A DNA stretch of 64,000 bases. Origin: Coptis chinensis (Eukaryota; Streptophyta; Magnoliopsida; Ranunculales; Ranunculaceae). Made by a program: the position numbers and the translations under genes. Of the stretch, positions 24,310-34,719 are shown piece after piece; position 1 is the stretch's first letter, and each line of letters starts with the position of its first letter. Under the pieces are notes generated by a model, which was not told the DNA's origin, searched no databases, and was given only the letters and a program-made list of their open reading frames with translations. Where the stretch lies: positions 6,100,501 through 6,164,500 of the forward strand of contig CM027377.1 of the NCBI GenBank assembly GCA_015680905.1, given 5' to 3'.

Positions 24310-25112
24310 CTGCAAAGAATGTATTGTCAAAAGTCAAAGATATGAAATGGTATAACTACTACTAGAGGAAAACTTAAACAAGGGCAAAAAAGATGATAAG
24401 CTTTCCATGCCACTGCATCTGTCAGGAAGTGTACTTGAATTAGGTGCCATATTTTTTGCATGCTAATTGATTTGCCACCAGTACTGCTAATCAATCCCCT
24501 TGGTGTGCAAGAGTAAAGACGTAAATACCTTCATAAGGAGCAGAGCTTGCTAATCAGCCCATCTTTTTTATTTCATCTTTCATGTGAAGATGGAAGGGGT
24601 GATTAAAAACTTGCTCGAATTGTGTCGAATTTTGCATTAGATTGGATTATGGGTTATACAGGTCAAGAGATAATCATTGTTATACACTTATACATAACAG
24701 AGATTTTTCCTTTTTGGGTCAAATGAACAAGTAAATTTGACTTCCTCTGGGTTTTGTTTCCCCTTGTCAATTTAAATAAATTTAATAAAGTCTAGTCAGT
24801 TTCTTTAACCTACACTTTTAGATTTCTGATTTTGGCTCATTTCTTCAGTTTGATATAATGGTAGTCAAAAACATTTCGACCAGCTGATTTTTTTTTCATT
24901 AAGCTTATGTCCCGAATCATTTTGAACAGATGAGCTTCCCTTTTTTCCTATCAGTTATAACGAGGTAGATGGAATTTTTGTTTAATAAACTTTTCTAACT
25001 TGCAACTACCTAAATCTTTAAGAACAAACTTTACAATCATAGAGATAAGCAAAAAGAGAAGATACACTGTCATCAATATAAGATCAGCGATAAAGAAGCT
25101 CAAACGAGTGTT
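24310..25112. other. Spacer, no gene seen
   Basis: AT-rich flank of the nucleoporin relic. I looked for further Nup93 exons upstream of 24309 on the minus strand and found none. Confidence 0.5.
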
Positions 25113-25334
25113 TTATGAAGCATTAAATTGGCAATCACTAGGATTTTGTGCAACCACAACTTCACCCGTGAGTTGTGGTGAAACTGGAGCATGGATTGCG
25201 GCATATTTTGGGACCAGATCAGGCTTTGCTCTTGCTTTATCATCACCATAAGCCTTTCTCCCAATTGTGGTGAAACTCTCCAGTTTCTTTCCCTCGCTGC
25301 CGCAGCCACCACCACCACCGCCAATTATATCCAA
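25113..25334 (-). other. Small open frame of unknown nature (73 codons)
   Basis: ATG at 25332-25334 and stop at 25113. The predicted peptide starts MDIIGGGGGGCGSEGKKLES and continues with a balanced, coding-like composition (for example DDKARAKPDLVPKYAAIHAP). There is no membrane segment or known domain. Composition is less AT-driven than neighbouring random frames. It could be a short gene, the first exon of a lost gene, or chance. Confidence 0.3.
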
Positions 25335-25544
25335 AAATATCGTTATTAAAACAAAAACTTTTTATATTATTGAAATATTGTGATATATCCACAAATATCG
25401 TTGATACTTACACTGGTATTTATCCAAATTAATATCACGATATTTATATACCCATTTCTGAAATCTCGATATTTATCGCGATATATATCGATATTTTGTA
25501 TGACCTAAAACCCTCGACACCAAACAGAAGAAAGAAAAAAAAAA

Positions 25545-25552
25545 AAACCCTA
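25545..25552 (+). promoter_or_regulatory. Telo-box-like motif upstream of NHP2
   Basis: AAACCCTA lies about 65 bp before the NHP2 ATG, probably in the 5' UTR or core promoter. Telo-boxes are known in plant genes for translation and ribosome biogenesis. The corresponding site in the pseudogene copy (near 17500) is not conserved. Confidence 0.4.
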
Positions 25553-25615
25553 CAAACTCTCCTTCCTTAAACCTTTGTTTTTTTCCCATCACTTTGCAGA
25601 GAAAGAGAGAAAGAG

Positions 25616-27734
25616 ATGGGTAGTGATAGTGAAGCAGAGAAATCATCACAGAAGGAGAGAAAGAAGATAACAGCTTTAGCTCCTATAGCTACACCTTTAG
25701 CTGGAAAAAAACTTTGCAAAAAAACTCTTAAACTTGTTAGAAAAGGTATAATTTAACCATTTCTTTTCACACTTCATCTTATTAAACATATTTTGATGCT
25801 GTGCTTTATTTTTTTCACATATATATATTTTTATATCATACTTGTATTTTATTGAGGTTGGGTGGATACTTGTTTTGAAGTTGAATTTATTTTTTTTTAA
25901 GGTGGGTATTTTGTTTAACTTGCGTATACTGAGTAATTTGTTGAAATAAGAGTTGTGCTTCATTGTATAGTGGAAAATATCAAATTGCTTGGCATTGTTG
26001 GAATTATAAACTAGAGCACTACTTAATTTAGTGACATTTAAGTTGCAGTTAGAAAAGTGGTATTAGAAAGTTTGAACCTTGCTTCTAATTAGTGTGTGAA
26101 AAAAAAAAAAGTTTGAAACTTGTTGCGAAAAAAAATGCCAAATGTGGTAGGATGATGCTCATGTTCTGTTGTTTTGATGCTTCTGCCCCTTTTCCGTGGT
26201 AGACGATTGTGTATATGGGTTTAGGTTTGCTTATTGTGTAACATTTTTTTGACACTGTTATTTTCCCGTTGGGTGTAGCTGCTGAATCGAAGTGTTTGAA
26301 GAGAGGAGTAAAGGAGGTGGTTAAGAGCATCCGACGTGGTAACAAAGGGTTAGTTTTCTTATTGTTTTTTTTGTAGAGTAATTAATTATCTAATTTTGTA
26401 TCCTTATAGATGTTCGTATTGGAAATTCATGTATTATATTAATTGTATAAAAAGGCAATCTATTCATAATATATAAGAAATGTCCATACGGCCGTTTGAA
26501 GTGACATTTCTGCATAATCCCTAGCTACTCATTACAAACACCTGTTCAATATAGGTTTTGTAGGAGGTTTTAGCTCATGGTTAGATTTACCGGTTTCTGT
26601 TGTCATAATGTCATTATTTTTGGTTGATATCCTTTGGATGATGAAGCATAACAATTGCGTCTATAACATTTTTGCAAAACAGAACCATTATATTTGAAAG
26701 CCTATTATTATTGTTAAATATGGTATTGCACTTTCTTGATACAGTTTTGTTAAGCATTGTAGCGTATCCACCTATGATATGATGCTACTTTGTTCTCAAG
26801 GCTATTACTTTGGTAACCCTGTTTTTTAGCTGGTGTCATAGGAGTAAGTGTTTCTTTTATGCTTTCATGCTCCTAGTCAGTAGTCACACACATACGCTTA
26901 TAAGTAATTTAGTATTGCTTTATTGTGATGTTTCAGTGGTTAGATTGAAACAGCTATTGGAGCTCTGTAAACTGATGTAGGTGTGTTTTTTCTTAATGCA
27001 GATTATGTATTATTGCTGGAAACATCTCCCCCATTGATGTCATCACGCATGTGCCCATTTTATGTGAGGAGGCTGGCATACCATATATTTATGTTCCCTC
27101 AAAAGAGGTAAAAATCGAGGTTTTAGTGACATTTTATATTATATCTCGATTTGCAGACTTCAGTTGTCCCTTTTCAATGTGTTATCATTATCTCACAGTA
27201 ACCCAAGTTAGACTTCTATGTTTATATCATGATATTGAGTTTCTATCATCTCTCTGTGCTATATTAAACCTGTTATAGTTAGATCTTTAATTTTGGCGCA
27301 TTTGACACTTCTTACCTTTCCGTGTGAGATACTGTATCTGCCTTCCTTTGCCATATCTATACGAGGAACAGCACTGCTACGTTTTACCCTCATCTTTTTC
27401 CCATTACAGCATTTATTCATGATTCTGCCGTTTTCAATCTTTCCTTCAGTCCCCCAGTATCATGATGTTTTTGCTATGCGATAATTGAACATGTAAAAAT
27501 AGTATAATGGGCAACGTTGCTTGTCACCAGGCGTATCACTAATATATACTACGGTGTTTGGAACTTCTGTAGGATCTCGCAACAGCAGGATCCACCAAGA
27601 GGCCTACGTGCTGTGTGTTGGTGCTAACCAAGCCTACCAAGGGGGAAATGGGCGAGGAAGAGCAAGAGAAACTAAAGGCAGATTACGGTCAAGTTGTTTC
27701 AGATGTGACTGAACTGACAACTTCCCTATATTAA
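25616..27734 (+). CDS. NHP2: H/ACA ribonucleoprotein complex subunit 2 (NHP2-like)
   Basis: Core protein of H/ACA snoRNPs, which guide pseudouridylation of rRNA and help ribosome assembly in the nucleolus; a member of the L7Ae/L30e kink-turn RNA-binding family. Four exons, 25616-25745, 26279-26348, 27002-27107 and 27573-27734, sum to 468 nt (155 residues plus stop), the usual family length, with all junctions in phase. The N-terminus MGSDSEAEKSSQKERKKITA is the acidic-basic tail. The L7Ae domain starts near residue 45 with CLKRGVKEVVKSIRRG, then the diagnostic IIAGNISPIDVITHVPI and CEEAGIPYIYVPSKEDLA. The C-terminus is SDVTELTTSLY. No frame break. A truncated copy lies at 17548. Confidence 0.96.
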
Positions 27735-28197
27735 AGATGCAAAGAAGACCACCTATCTCATTTTCTTGCTTTATTTGATTTTTAGTTTTTGTAACATACA
27801 GTGTTCCATATTTGATCACTCTTGATGCTTCGATTGCTGCGACATTTCATCTATTTAAAGTTAAATTTTAGACTTTTCTAATGTGTACCTCGTCAAATTT
27901 AAATCCAGGCTGCACACTTCTCCTGAATTTAAAATTTATGTTCATCAGTCTGGAGTTGAAATTCTGCGTTCCCCTTGTCTTGTAAAGATGCTCTGATATT
28001 ATTTTCCAAACTTTTGTAAACCGATGTCTGTTGGTTCAAGGAAAATGCCAAAAATAGCAAGAAACTGAAAGATGTAAACGTCTGGAATGAGTATCCCTTA
28101 AGATTATTACATTTATTAAAGCAAGCAAAACACAGAATCACGTGTTTGGTACTATACAAAGCCCATCGCCCACCTTCAAAGGCTGAGTACAATAATG
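27735..28197. other. NHP2 3' flank, no gene seen
   Basis: AT-rich sequence that likely holds the NHP2 3' UTR and polyadenylation region. No coding region recognised. Confidence 0.5.
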
Positions 28198-28463
28198 GAT
28201 CCTTATCCTTTTTGAAATTTAAAGTCAAAAAAGTTAAAATTTAAATTCAACATATTTTACTCTCTATCATTACTTTATTTTTCTATGTATATATACAAAG
28301 TATTCTACTCTCTATTTTTATTTTACTCTATATATAGAGAGTAAAATAAATATAGAGAGTAGAATCATTTGTATATATGAAAAGAAAATTAATGATAGAG
28401 AATAAAATCTGTTGATTTTAGCTCTATTTTGTTGACTTTAGCTCAACTTTTAAAGGGATAGGA
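28198..28463. mobile_element. Fold-back MITE
   Basis: A long imperfect inverted repeat of about 265 bp centred near 28325. The centre has ACTCTCTATTTTTATTTTAC facing GTAAAATAAATATAGAGAGT. The outer arms TATCCTTTTTGAAATTTAAAG and AACTTTTAAAGGGATAGGA face each other. Almost the whole length can pair as one hairpin. No coding capacity. It ends about 12 bp from the stop codon of the 2S albumin pseudogene. Confidence 0.75.
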
Positions 28464-28474
28464 AGCCATTGGAC

Positions 28475-28853
28475 TCAACCTAAGCCGTGTGGACGGATGT
28501 GGCAATATTGCTGCGTACAGCACATGCTAGGCAGTCGTTGTACGCTCTCCATGGCCTCTTGCATCTGTTGTTGCCCACCCTGATAACCTCCCATATTTTG
28601 TAGAGCTTTTCTGACTGCATCACACCTTCATTTAGGATTAGCTTCTTCCAACTCTTCACAGCACTCTTGTGGTGTTCCTGTGTTTCCTACAAACAATTGC
28701 ATAAATTGTTGTAAGTAGCTCCTGCATGCCTGCTGAGCTGCATACGGCACGTCTGGGATTCATCAGAATTTGGTTCACCAGCTTCAATACATTGAAGTCT
28801 GCTATAGATAATAAAAACATTAGAAGTGCCCTCATGATTGCAATACGAATCAT
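28475..28853 (-). pseudogene. 2S albumin seed-storage protein pseudogene
   Basis: The ATG at 28851-28853 opens a hydrophobic leader (MIRIAIMRALLMFLLSIAD), suitable as a signal peptide. Further on, in another frame, come CRSYLQQFMQLFVGNTGTPQ and ECCEELEEANPK. After an in-frame TGA at 28628-28630 come RCDAVRKALQNMGG and SVQRLPSMCCTQQYCHI, with a final stop at 28475. The CC, CxC and C..C pattern and the helices are those of 2S albumins. The TGA stands exactly where the first Cys of the CxC motif belongs (TGC in the family). At least one frameshift separates the leader and small-chain start from the rest. So the gene is dead or misassembled. Typical precursors are 140-170 residues, close to what remains. 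Confidence 0.8.
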
Positions 28854-28968
28854 CCTTCAATTAATATAGGGCTGTATGTGACGAAGGAAGTGAAATACTG
28901 TATTTTTAATTAGTAGAGAAAGGTGGTAAACGAAAGAGGGATTGTAGAAGTTCTCGACTCTTGAGAGT

Positions 28969-29087
28969 TGCATGGGGAGTACGAGGTGCGAGAAAGGTAG
29001 CACGTTGTAGTCGTAGTTGAGACAGCCAGGTTTGGTTAAAAAAGTGGATAATAGATGCAGGTGGTAGTTGCTGTCTTTGTCTGCATG
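28969..29087 (-). promoter_or_regulatory. RY (CATGCA) motifs and ACGT core upstream of the 2S albumin pseudogene
   Basis: TGCATG at 28969-28974 and 29082-29087 (CATGCA on the pseudogene strand) lie about 116 and 229 bp upstream of its ATG, with an AACGTG-type ACGT element near 29001-29006 between them. The RY plus ACGT combination is the known target of B3 (ABI3/FUS3/LEC2) and bZIP factors in seed-storage promoters. Presence is seen; activity is unknown. Confidence 0.5.
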
Positions 29088-29105
29088 ATGAATCGTTACT
29101 ACCAC

Positions 29106-32100
29106 TTTAATTGAGAGAGAGGGGAGTAGTTTTCACTTCATACTGTATGGCAGATGCCACTGCACCTTATTTGCAATTCTTCATTTACTGATTTACAGAA
29201 AGCCTTATTCCATGGCGAGTGTATATATGGACCCAGACTGAACTCGTCTGTTTTCATCTTAATTAGTTTTTGTATCTTTCTTTTGGTGGATTTATCATGA
29301 GCGCCTGCGCTGGTCCAAGTGCCCATGAGTGTATCTCTTTCCTGCACAAGATTGCCAGATTGGTATTGGATATTGTCATCAAAACACCGGCAATAGGCCG
29401 CTAGTCAATGGAAATGAATAGGACCTGTCAGTGGGGATGAAGACAGGCGTGACTTTGATAGTTCATAACAGTTCAATTTGCAAATCGAATATCTCCAGGG
29501 AAGATGAATTCTTTTCACATCATGACATCTCTAATGAGCGTTAAGTATCAGTGATTACAGTTCTGTTTGTAGGCACTAAAAATAGAGAATTGTGACGCAC
29601 TATCATCACCTTATGTTTCTTATCTTCGCAACGATTAGTTAGGCCATCTTCTAAGAATATAGTGGTAGGGGGGGACCAAGTATGTCATAAGGCCAAATAA
29701 GCACAGCTTAGACCCTCATGGATTCTTCTACCATGATCACCCCACACAAGTTCTGAAATGGACTATTATTGTTCTACTGTCTCTTTCTAGTATCCGCATT
29801 GGTCACAAATGTGCTCGACCATGATTTCCGCCTGTCTGGATAGTTCAGTTTAAGCGAATGCGTTCCAAGATTCCTCTGTAATTTGCACCGTTGTCATTCT
29901 TCAGCTAGCCTAGAAAAAATATGTACTAATTTGCAAAGTGCTTACCGTACTGCCTTTAATTAGGTTTTAACATTTTAGAAGCTAGCTTTAATGCGTGATA
30001 ATCCTTATCAAATATTGAAGTACATATAATTTGGTGTTATAATGTATGCGTGTTGATGCCGTTATAGTCACATACATGTTGGTTAAACTTAAATAATGTC
30101 GACTATATATGATTGTTAATCAGTGTTTTGAAGAAATGCATATTAGTTAATTTGATGAACTTTGAAAGCGCAGAGAAGAAAAATAATTGGAAAGATCAAA
30201 GTTGATTTTATACGTAGTGCTCTTCTCAAGCAAAATGACAAATGAATAGAGAAACTAGGTATAGACATATATATGAACTGCAAAAAAGTAGTCACCGACC
30301 TAAAGGACCAAATTATTGAAATGTAGAGAGTGACTTGGTAGAATTCTGGGGGTCTGTTTTCAATTCATCTATGTGACAATGGAAAATGGCGCTTTCTGTT
30401 CCCTCAGATTGCCTTCTTTTATATCCACTAGCTAGTACAAATGATATGCATGATGTTTGTCTACATTTGGATCACGGAATCACCTTTAGCTTTGTGTTAA
30501 ATCAATTTCTAGCTGTTGAGATATTTTCATATCACTTCAGTGACTCACTGATTCCACATCATTATAACTTATTTACGCCAATATGGTATGGGAGTTCGTC
30601 TACCTGAGGATATCCTCATAGGGACGAGATTCAAGACTATTGGATGTGTGATCCAACATTCCGAAAATAAAAAATGTTATTTTTTATTTTTTATTTTTAG
30701 ACCGTTGGATCACACATCCAACGGTCTCGGAACCCTCATCCATATGAAGATATTCTCGTGGTAGCCCAGGCCTATGGTATTACCAGAAATCCATATAGAA
30801 TGGTCAGTGTAGTAGACCTTTTACAAGGCAATATGTCAGTATGAACAAATCTATGACATAATTTATTTATATATAACAGCTGATATATTGGATTTAATGA
30901 CAATCATTTAATTTGTTCCCAGTGAGGTTAAAATGCGAGAAATCTATGTGGATATCTTAGTTTAATCATTGTGGGATCAGATCCACTTAGTAATGATCTA
31001 ATATTGCGAGATGGAGGTACAAAGGGGTCGAAGAGCCAATGCAATTTGTGTAGCCATGATGTTCATTATACATTAGGTGCAATGTCACAACATATGACGC
31101 AAATTTTAGTAATCCCCGAACAGAATAATCATCACAAACTCCTAAAAGAACGATAATTTCATTTTGTCCAAGTCATTTCATGATTTTCATCCCACTTACC
31201 TCGACTCATTTCTTCTCCTAGGCACTCAATTAACAGATAATCGTTCGTGTGCTATACTATATATATATATATATCTTCTGGAGATTCATGCAAACTGATT
31301 CTCCTTTGGGAGTTTTTATTATGTCATGTCAAAGGATGTTTCAAAATTTGTGTGATATGAGGGAACTTTCCGTATGGTTCTCTACACCACCAGATTGTAT
31401 AAATGGTTCACTTTTTAGAGATGTAACTGCTACCTGTACTTATCGGCACTGTATAATAATAAAATTTCCAAATTACCGAAAAAAAACAAGTATAGACTTT
31501 TCAAACCTCCTCAAAAAATAACGAGCATAAATCTTACGTTGGAAAATGACATTTTTCAGTTTCAAGATCACAAAGTATTTTTCAACATGTGAAATTTGAA
31601 ATATCATAGATCAAGTTACCAAACATATCAGAACATGTATAAAGACTTCAGCACTATAAAAAGCAGCATCCTATGGTACATTACTCAATTGCTTTGCTTT
31701 CTGACTTTCAGTTTCACAAAGCTTTTATTTGACTGAGAGTGAAAAGACAGGTTTCTGGTGGATGAAAAATCCCGTATCAAGATAAGTTCATTCTGGTCAT
31801 TGTTTTATGAGAATGCTTGTACTCCTTGTAGTCATAGAACTAGTGCATGGTGATTCTCTTCATAATTGAGAAAGAGCCAGGGGAACCTTTGGCAGCTTTT
31901 GCATAGTCTTACTTTTGCTTTAATTTGTTTATTTGAAGGACTGTCTGCTGAGTGCTGACTGTGCAGGCCATGCAAGTGTCTGTATAATGGTGGCTCTGGA
32001 ATAAAGATTAACAAACCAAACCCATGCTTAATCAATAACACAGCAACAAATATGAGGAGATATTGCGTACGATCATCCTCATGCTACATATCAATAATAG

Positions 32101-34719
32101 CCATAATATATATATATATACTAGCCTCTTTTTACGTGTCTCCGCCACATTAACAATTTCTGACTTTATTTTATTTTTCATTAATTTCTGGACATGAAAC
32201 TACTATTTTACCCCTGCAAAAGACAAAATAAAAAAATAAACAAAAAAAATGGCATGAACTATAATATTCGTGTTTGGAAAGGGGCAAAATTGGAAAAAAA
32301 TTAATGGAGTGATGAATTCAGTGTTGAAGCCCTCGAAAAAAAATTTCTTTAATTCTTTGTTTCGTTTTCATTTTAAAGGGTTAGATATATATATATACAT
32401 TTCGGCTCTAAAAGGACCTTTAAATAAGTATCAAATCTAAAACACCCACAACTTCACTTTTACAAAATGATTTAAATCATAATCTTTTAAGATATGATCT
32501 ACTAACCATAAAGTTAACATTTTACGAAAATTCAACTCGTTTGATATCCTCTAACTTAGATAAAATTGTTTTCCACTTTTGAATATATATATAAAGGTCC
32601 GTAAATGTCTAATTTTTGCATTCATCTTTTACCAGGTGTTAAAATTGTCAAACTAATTGAATTTTTGTAGAGATGTTCTTTTATAGTTACAGATCATATG
32701 CACAAAAGATTAGGGTTTAAATCATTTTTCAGAGAAGTTTCAGAAAAGGTTTTAGATTGATATTTATTTAAGGTCCTTTTTAAAAGTTGTGTATATATAT
32801 ATATAATATGATTCAATTACTCAAGGTAAACGTTTATTTTTATGCTAGAGGATTAACAGAATATTACGCCAAGTGTTTATGACTTAGTTCTAATTTAGAT
32901 AAAGAAAGAGTATGGTTTTGGTTGATGAGAATGGTTGCCCTTTATGAGTAAGAAAATGTCTAGGTATCTAGTACTTTGGGGTGAAACTGAAATCAAGTGT
33001 GCTGGAATCATAGTTCGAGATTTTGAAATTATCGGAATTTCGACAAATCCAAAAACTGAAATTCATAATATTTCGACCAATGTTATATTTGGAATTTCAA
33101 CTAATTTTGGAATTATCAATATTTCGACTCTATACTGTTTTTTTCCGGTTTTTTGAAAAACCAAAATATTGAGTAGAATTTCGATATTCCGTTCGGAATA
33201 ATGAACATTGGCTGAAATCAAATCAACGTAGTTCTGGGGGTGACTTTTTTAGGGGTTATGAGTAAGTAGTTGGTGAGACAGATGTGGTGATATGGACAGG
33301 TGTGCTACTTGGATGAGCGACACGTTCTCACAAGTTGCACGTGTGTGATAGCTTTAGGTATTATGTTGTTTGAGCTGTCATAGAAAGAGTATGGTTAAAG
33401 ATGTAATGATGATGATGAGAGTGTGGTTAAGGACTTGATGATGGTAATGACTTGAGTGTTGTATGTTGAATAAAAGACTGGACGACGCTTAATGAAGAAT
33501 GATGAGAATGGCAGGCAATGACGTCACGAAATGAAGTCAAGTGTCGAGTCATTGATGTTGGACCGATCTTGACGAGTGAGCGAGTGCTTGTATTCTTAGA
33601 TTCAACTCGAGGTGGCGGATTCATTGTGTGTGGACTATTTTCACATTACGTGCCAAATGGGATGTCCCTTACACTCTACATACACAAATCTGGTCCCATA
33701 TGGCTCAATCTATCATCTATGTAAAACCGGCATCTACCAACTAACTTTGAGCACCAACTAACTTTGAGCAAGGAGTGTGTTTTGAAGGTCTTGGCTTTGG
33801 TCCTTCTAACTTATAAGAAAGTTCAAACTTCAAAATACTCTAGACCATTACGTACTATATCAGAGACTTAAGGGTTTTGATAAAAACAAACTTAAATGAT
33901 AAATGATTATCTTGCAGTGGCTCAAGATATTTTTATTAATATTTGTTTTTGGCTGCAACCTGTGACTGTCCGGACAATGTCTGTGCCTCTGTGGTCAGGA
34001 CTCAGGAGAGATAATGGAGGCACTCATGCTCAATAAACTACTTTAATAAATGGAACTTGGGGTTTTCAGGGAATTCCATTATGTTCTAGATTCTCACAAC
34101 AATGCAAAGCAAAGCAGTTCCATTATATTCTCATCCTGCCTGCCAATTCTCTTCTAAAAGATCCAATAAATTCTTCTCAGAACAGCAATATATCTACAAA
34201 TGGTTGACTTATATTCGACTAATTGCCTACCAAATGCCAACTGATACATACCCACTAAAGAAGAATTTTACTTTTTGATTTTTCAAATCTTTGTTTTTGT
34301 TGATCACTATCTCACTCTGCTTATAAACAAAAGAAAGAAGTGACTCGCAAAAGAAATTTGACACTAAAACTTTATTTTTAAAAAATGATTGGGCCACTAA
34401 GGTTCCTTTGTTGTCTTGTGAATTAATAAATTCGATATCCTTTACATTTGTATAAGTTTGTACAGACAGTATATATTGTTTTCTTGAGCCAGTTAAACAA
34501 ATGGCGGACATGTTAGTTCTACCTTTTGCTACCAAACCTCTGATTTTGGTCTGACATTTCATGTTAAGCATGAGGAGTTATACATACTGAAATTCTTTTC
34601 CACTTGACAAGTTGGTGAACTGAGTCTATACAAATCACTCCTTGTAGTCCCCCATATCAATAGAAAATATTTTTGACACCTGGGTATATCTGGTTTTTGA
34701 ACTGAAACTGTCTGTAACC
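29106..34719. other. 5.6 kb gene-free stretch with scattered AT-rich repeats
   Basis: No exon chain or known domain found on either strand. It contains an inverted repeat at 30605-30757, (TA)n runs near 31249 and 32105, and AT-rich ATTTCGAC-type short repeats at 33030-33190. Open frames such as 30386-30607, 31249-31521 and 34227-34571 carry no recognisable motif. The right end should contain the promoter of the receptor kinase at 34720. Confidence 0.5.
30605..30757. repeat. Inverted repeat / small MITE-like hairpin
   Basis: ATTGGATGTGTGATCCAAC on the left faces GTTGGATCACACATCCAACG on the right, and the outer arms (GAGGATATCCTCATAGGGA and CCCTCATCCATATGAAGATAT) pair imperfectly. The loop is an AT-rich TTTTTTATTTTT stretch. 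Total about 153 bp, no coding. Likely a small non-autonomous element or a hairpin-forming locus. Confidence 0.65.

Noticed and set aside
28857..29347. Minus-strand frames of 82 and 69 codons upstream of the 2S albumin pseudogene
   Set aside because: They lie in its probable promoter, lack family motifs and have no linking splice sites.
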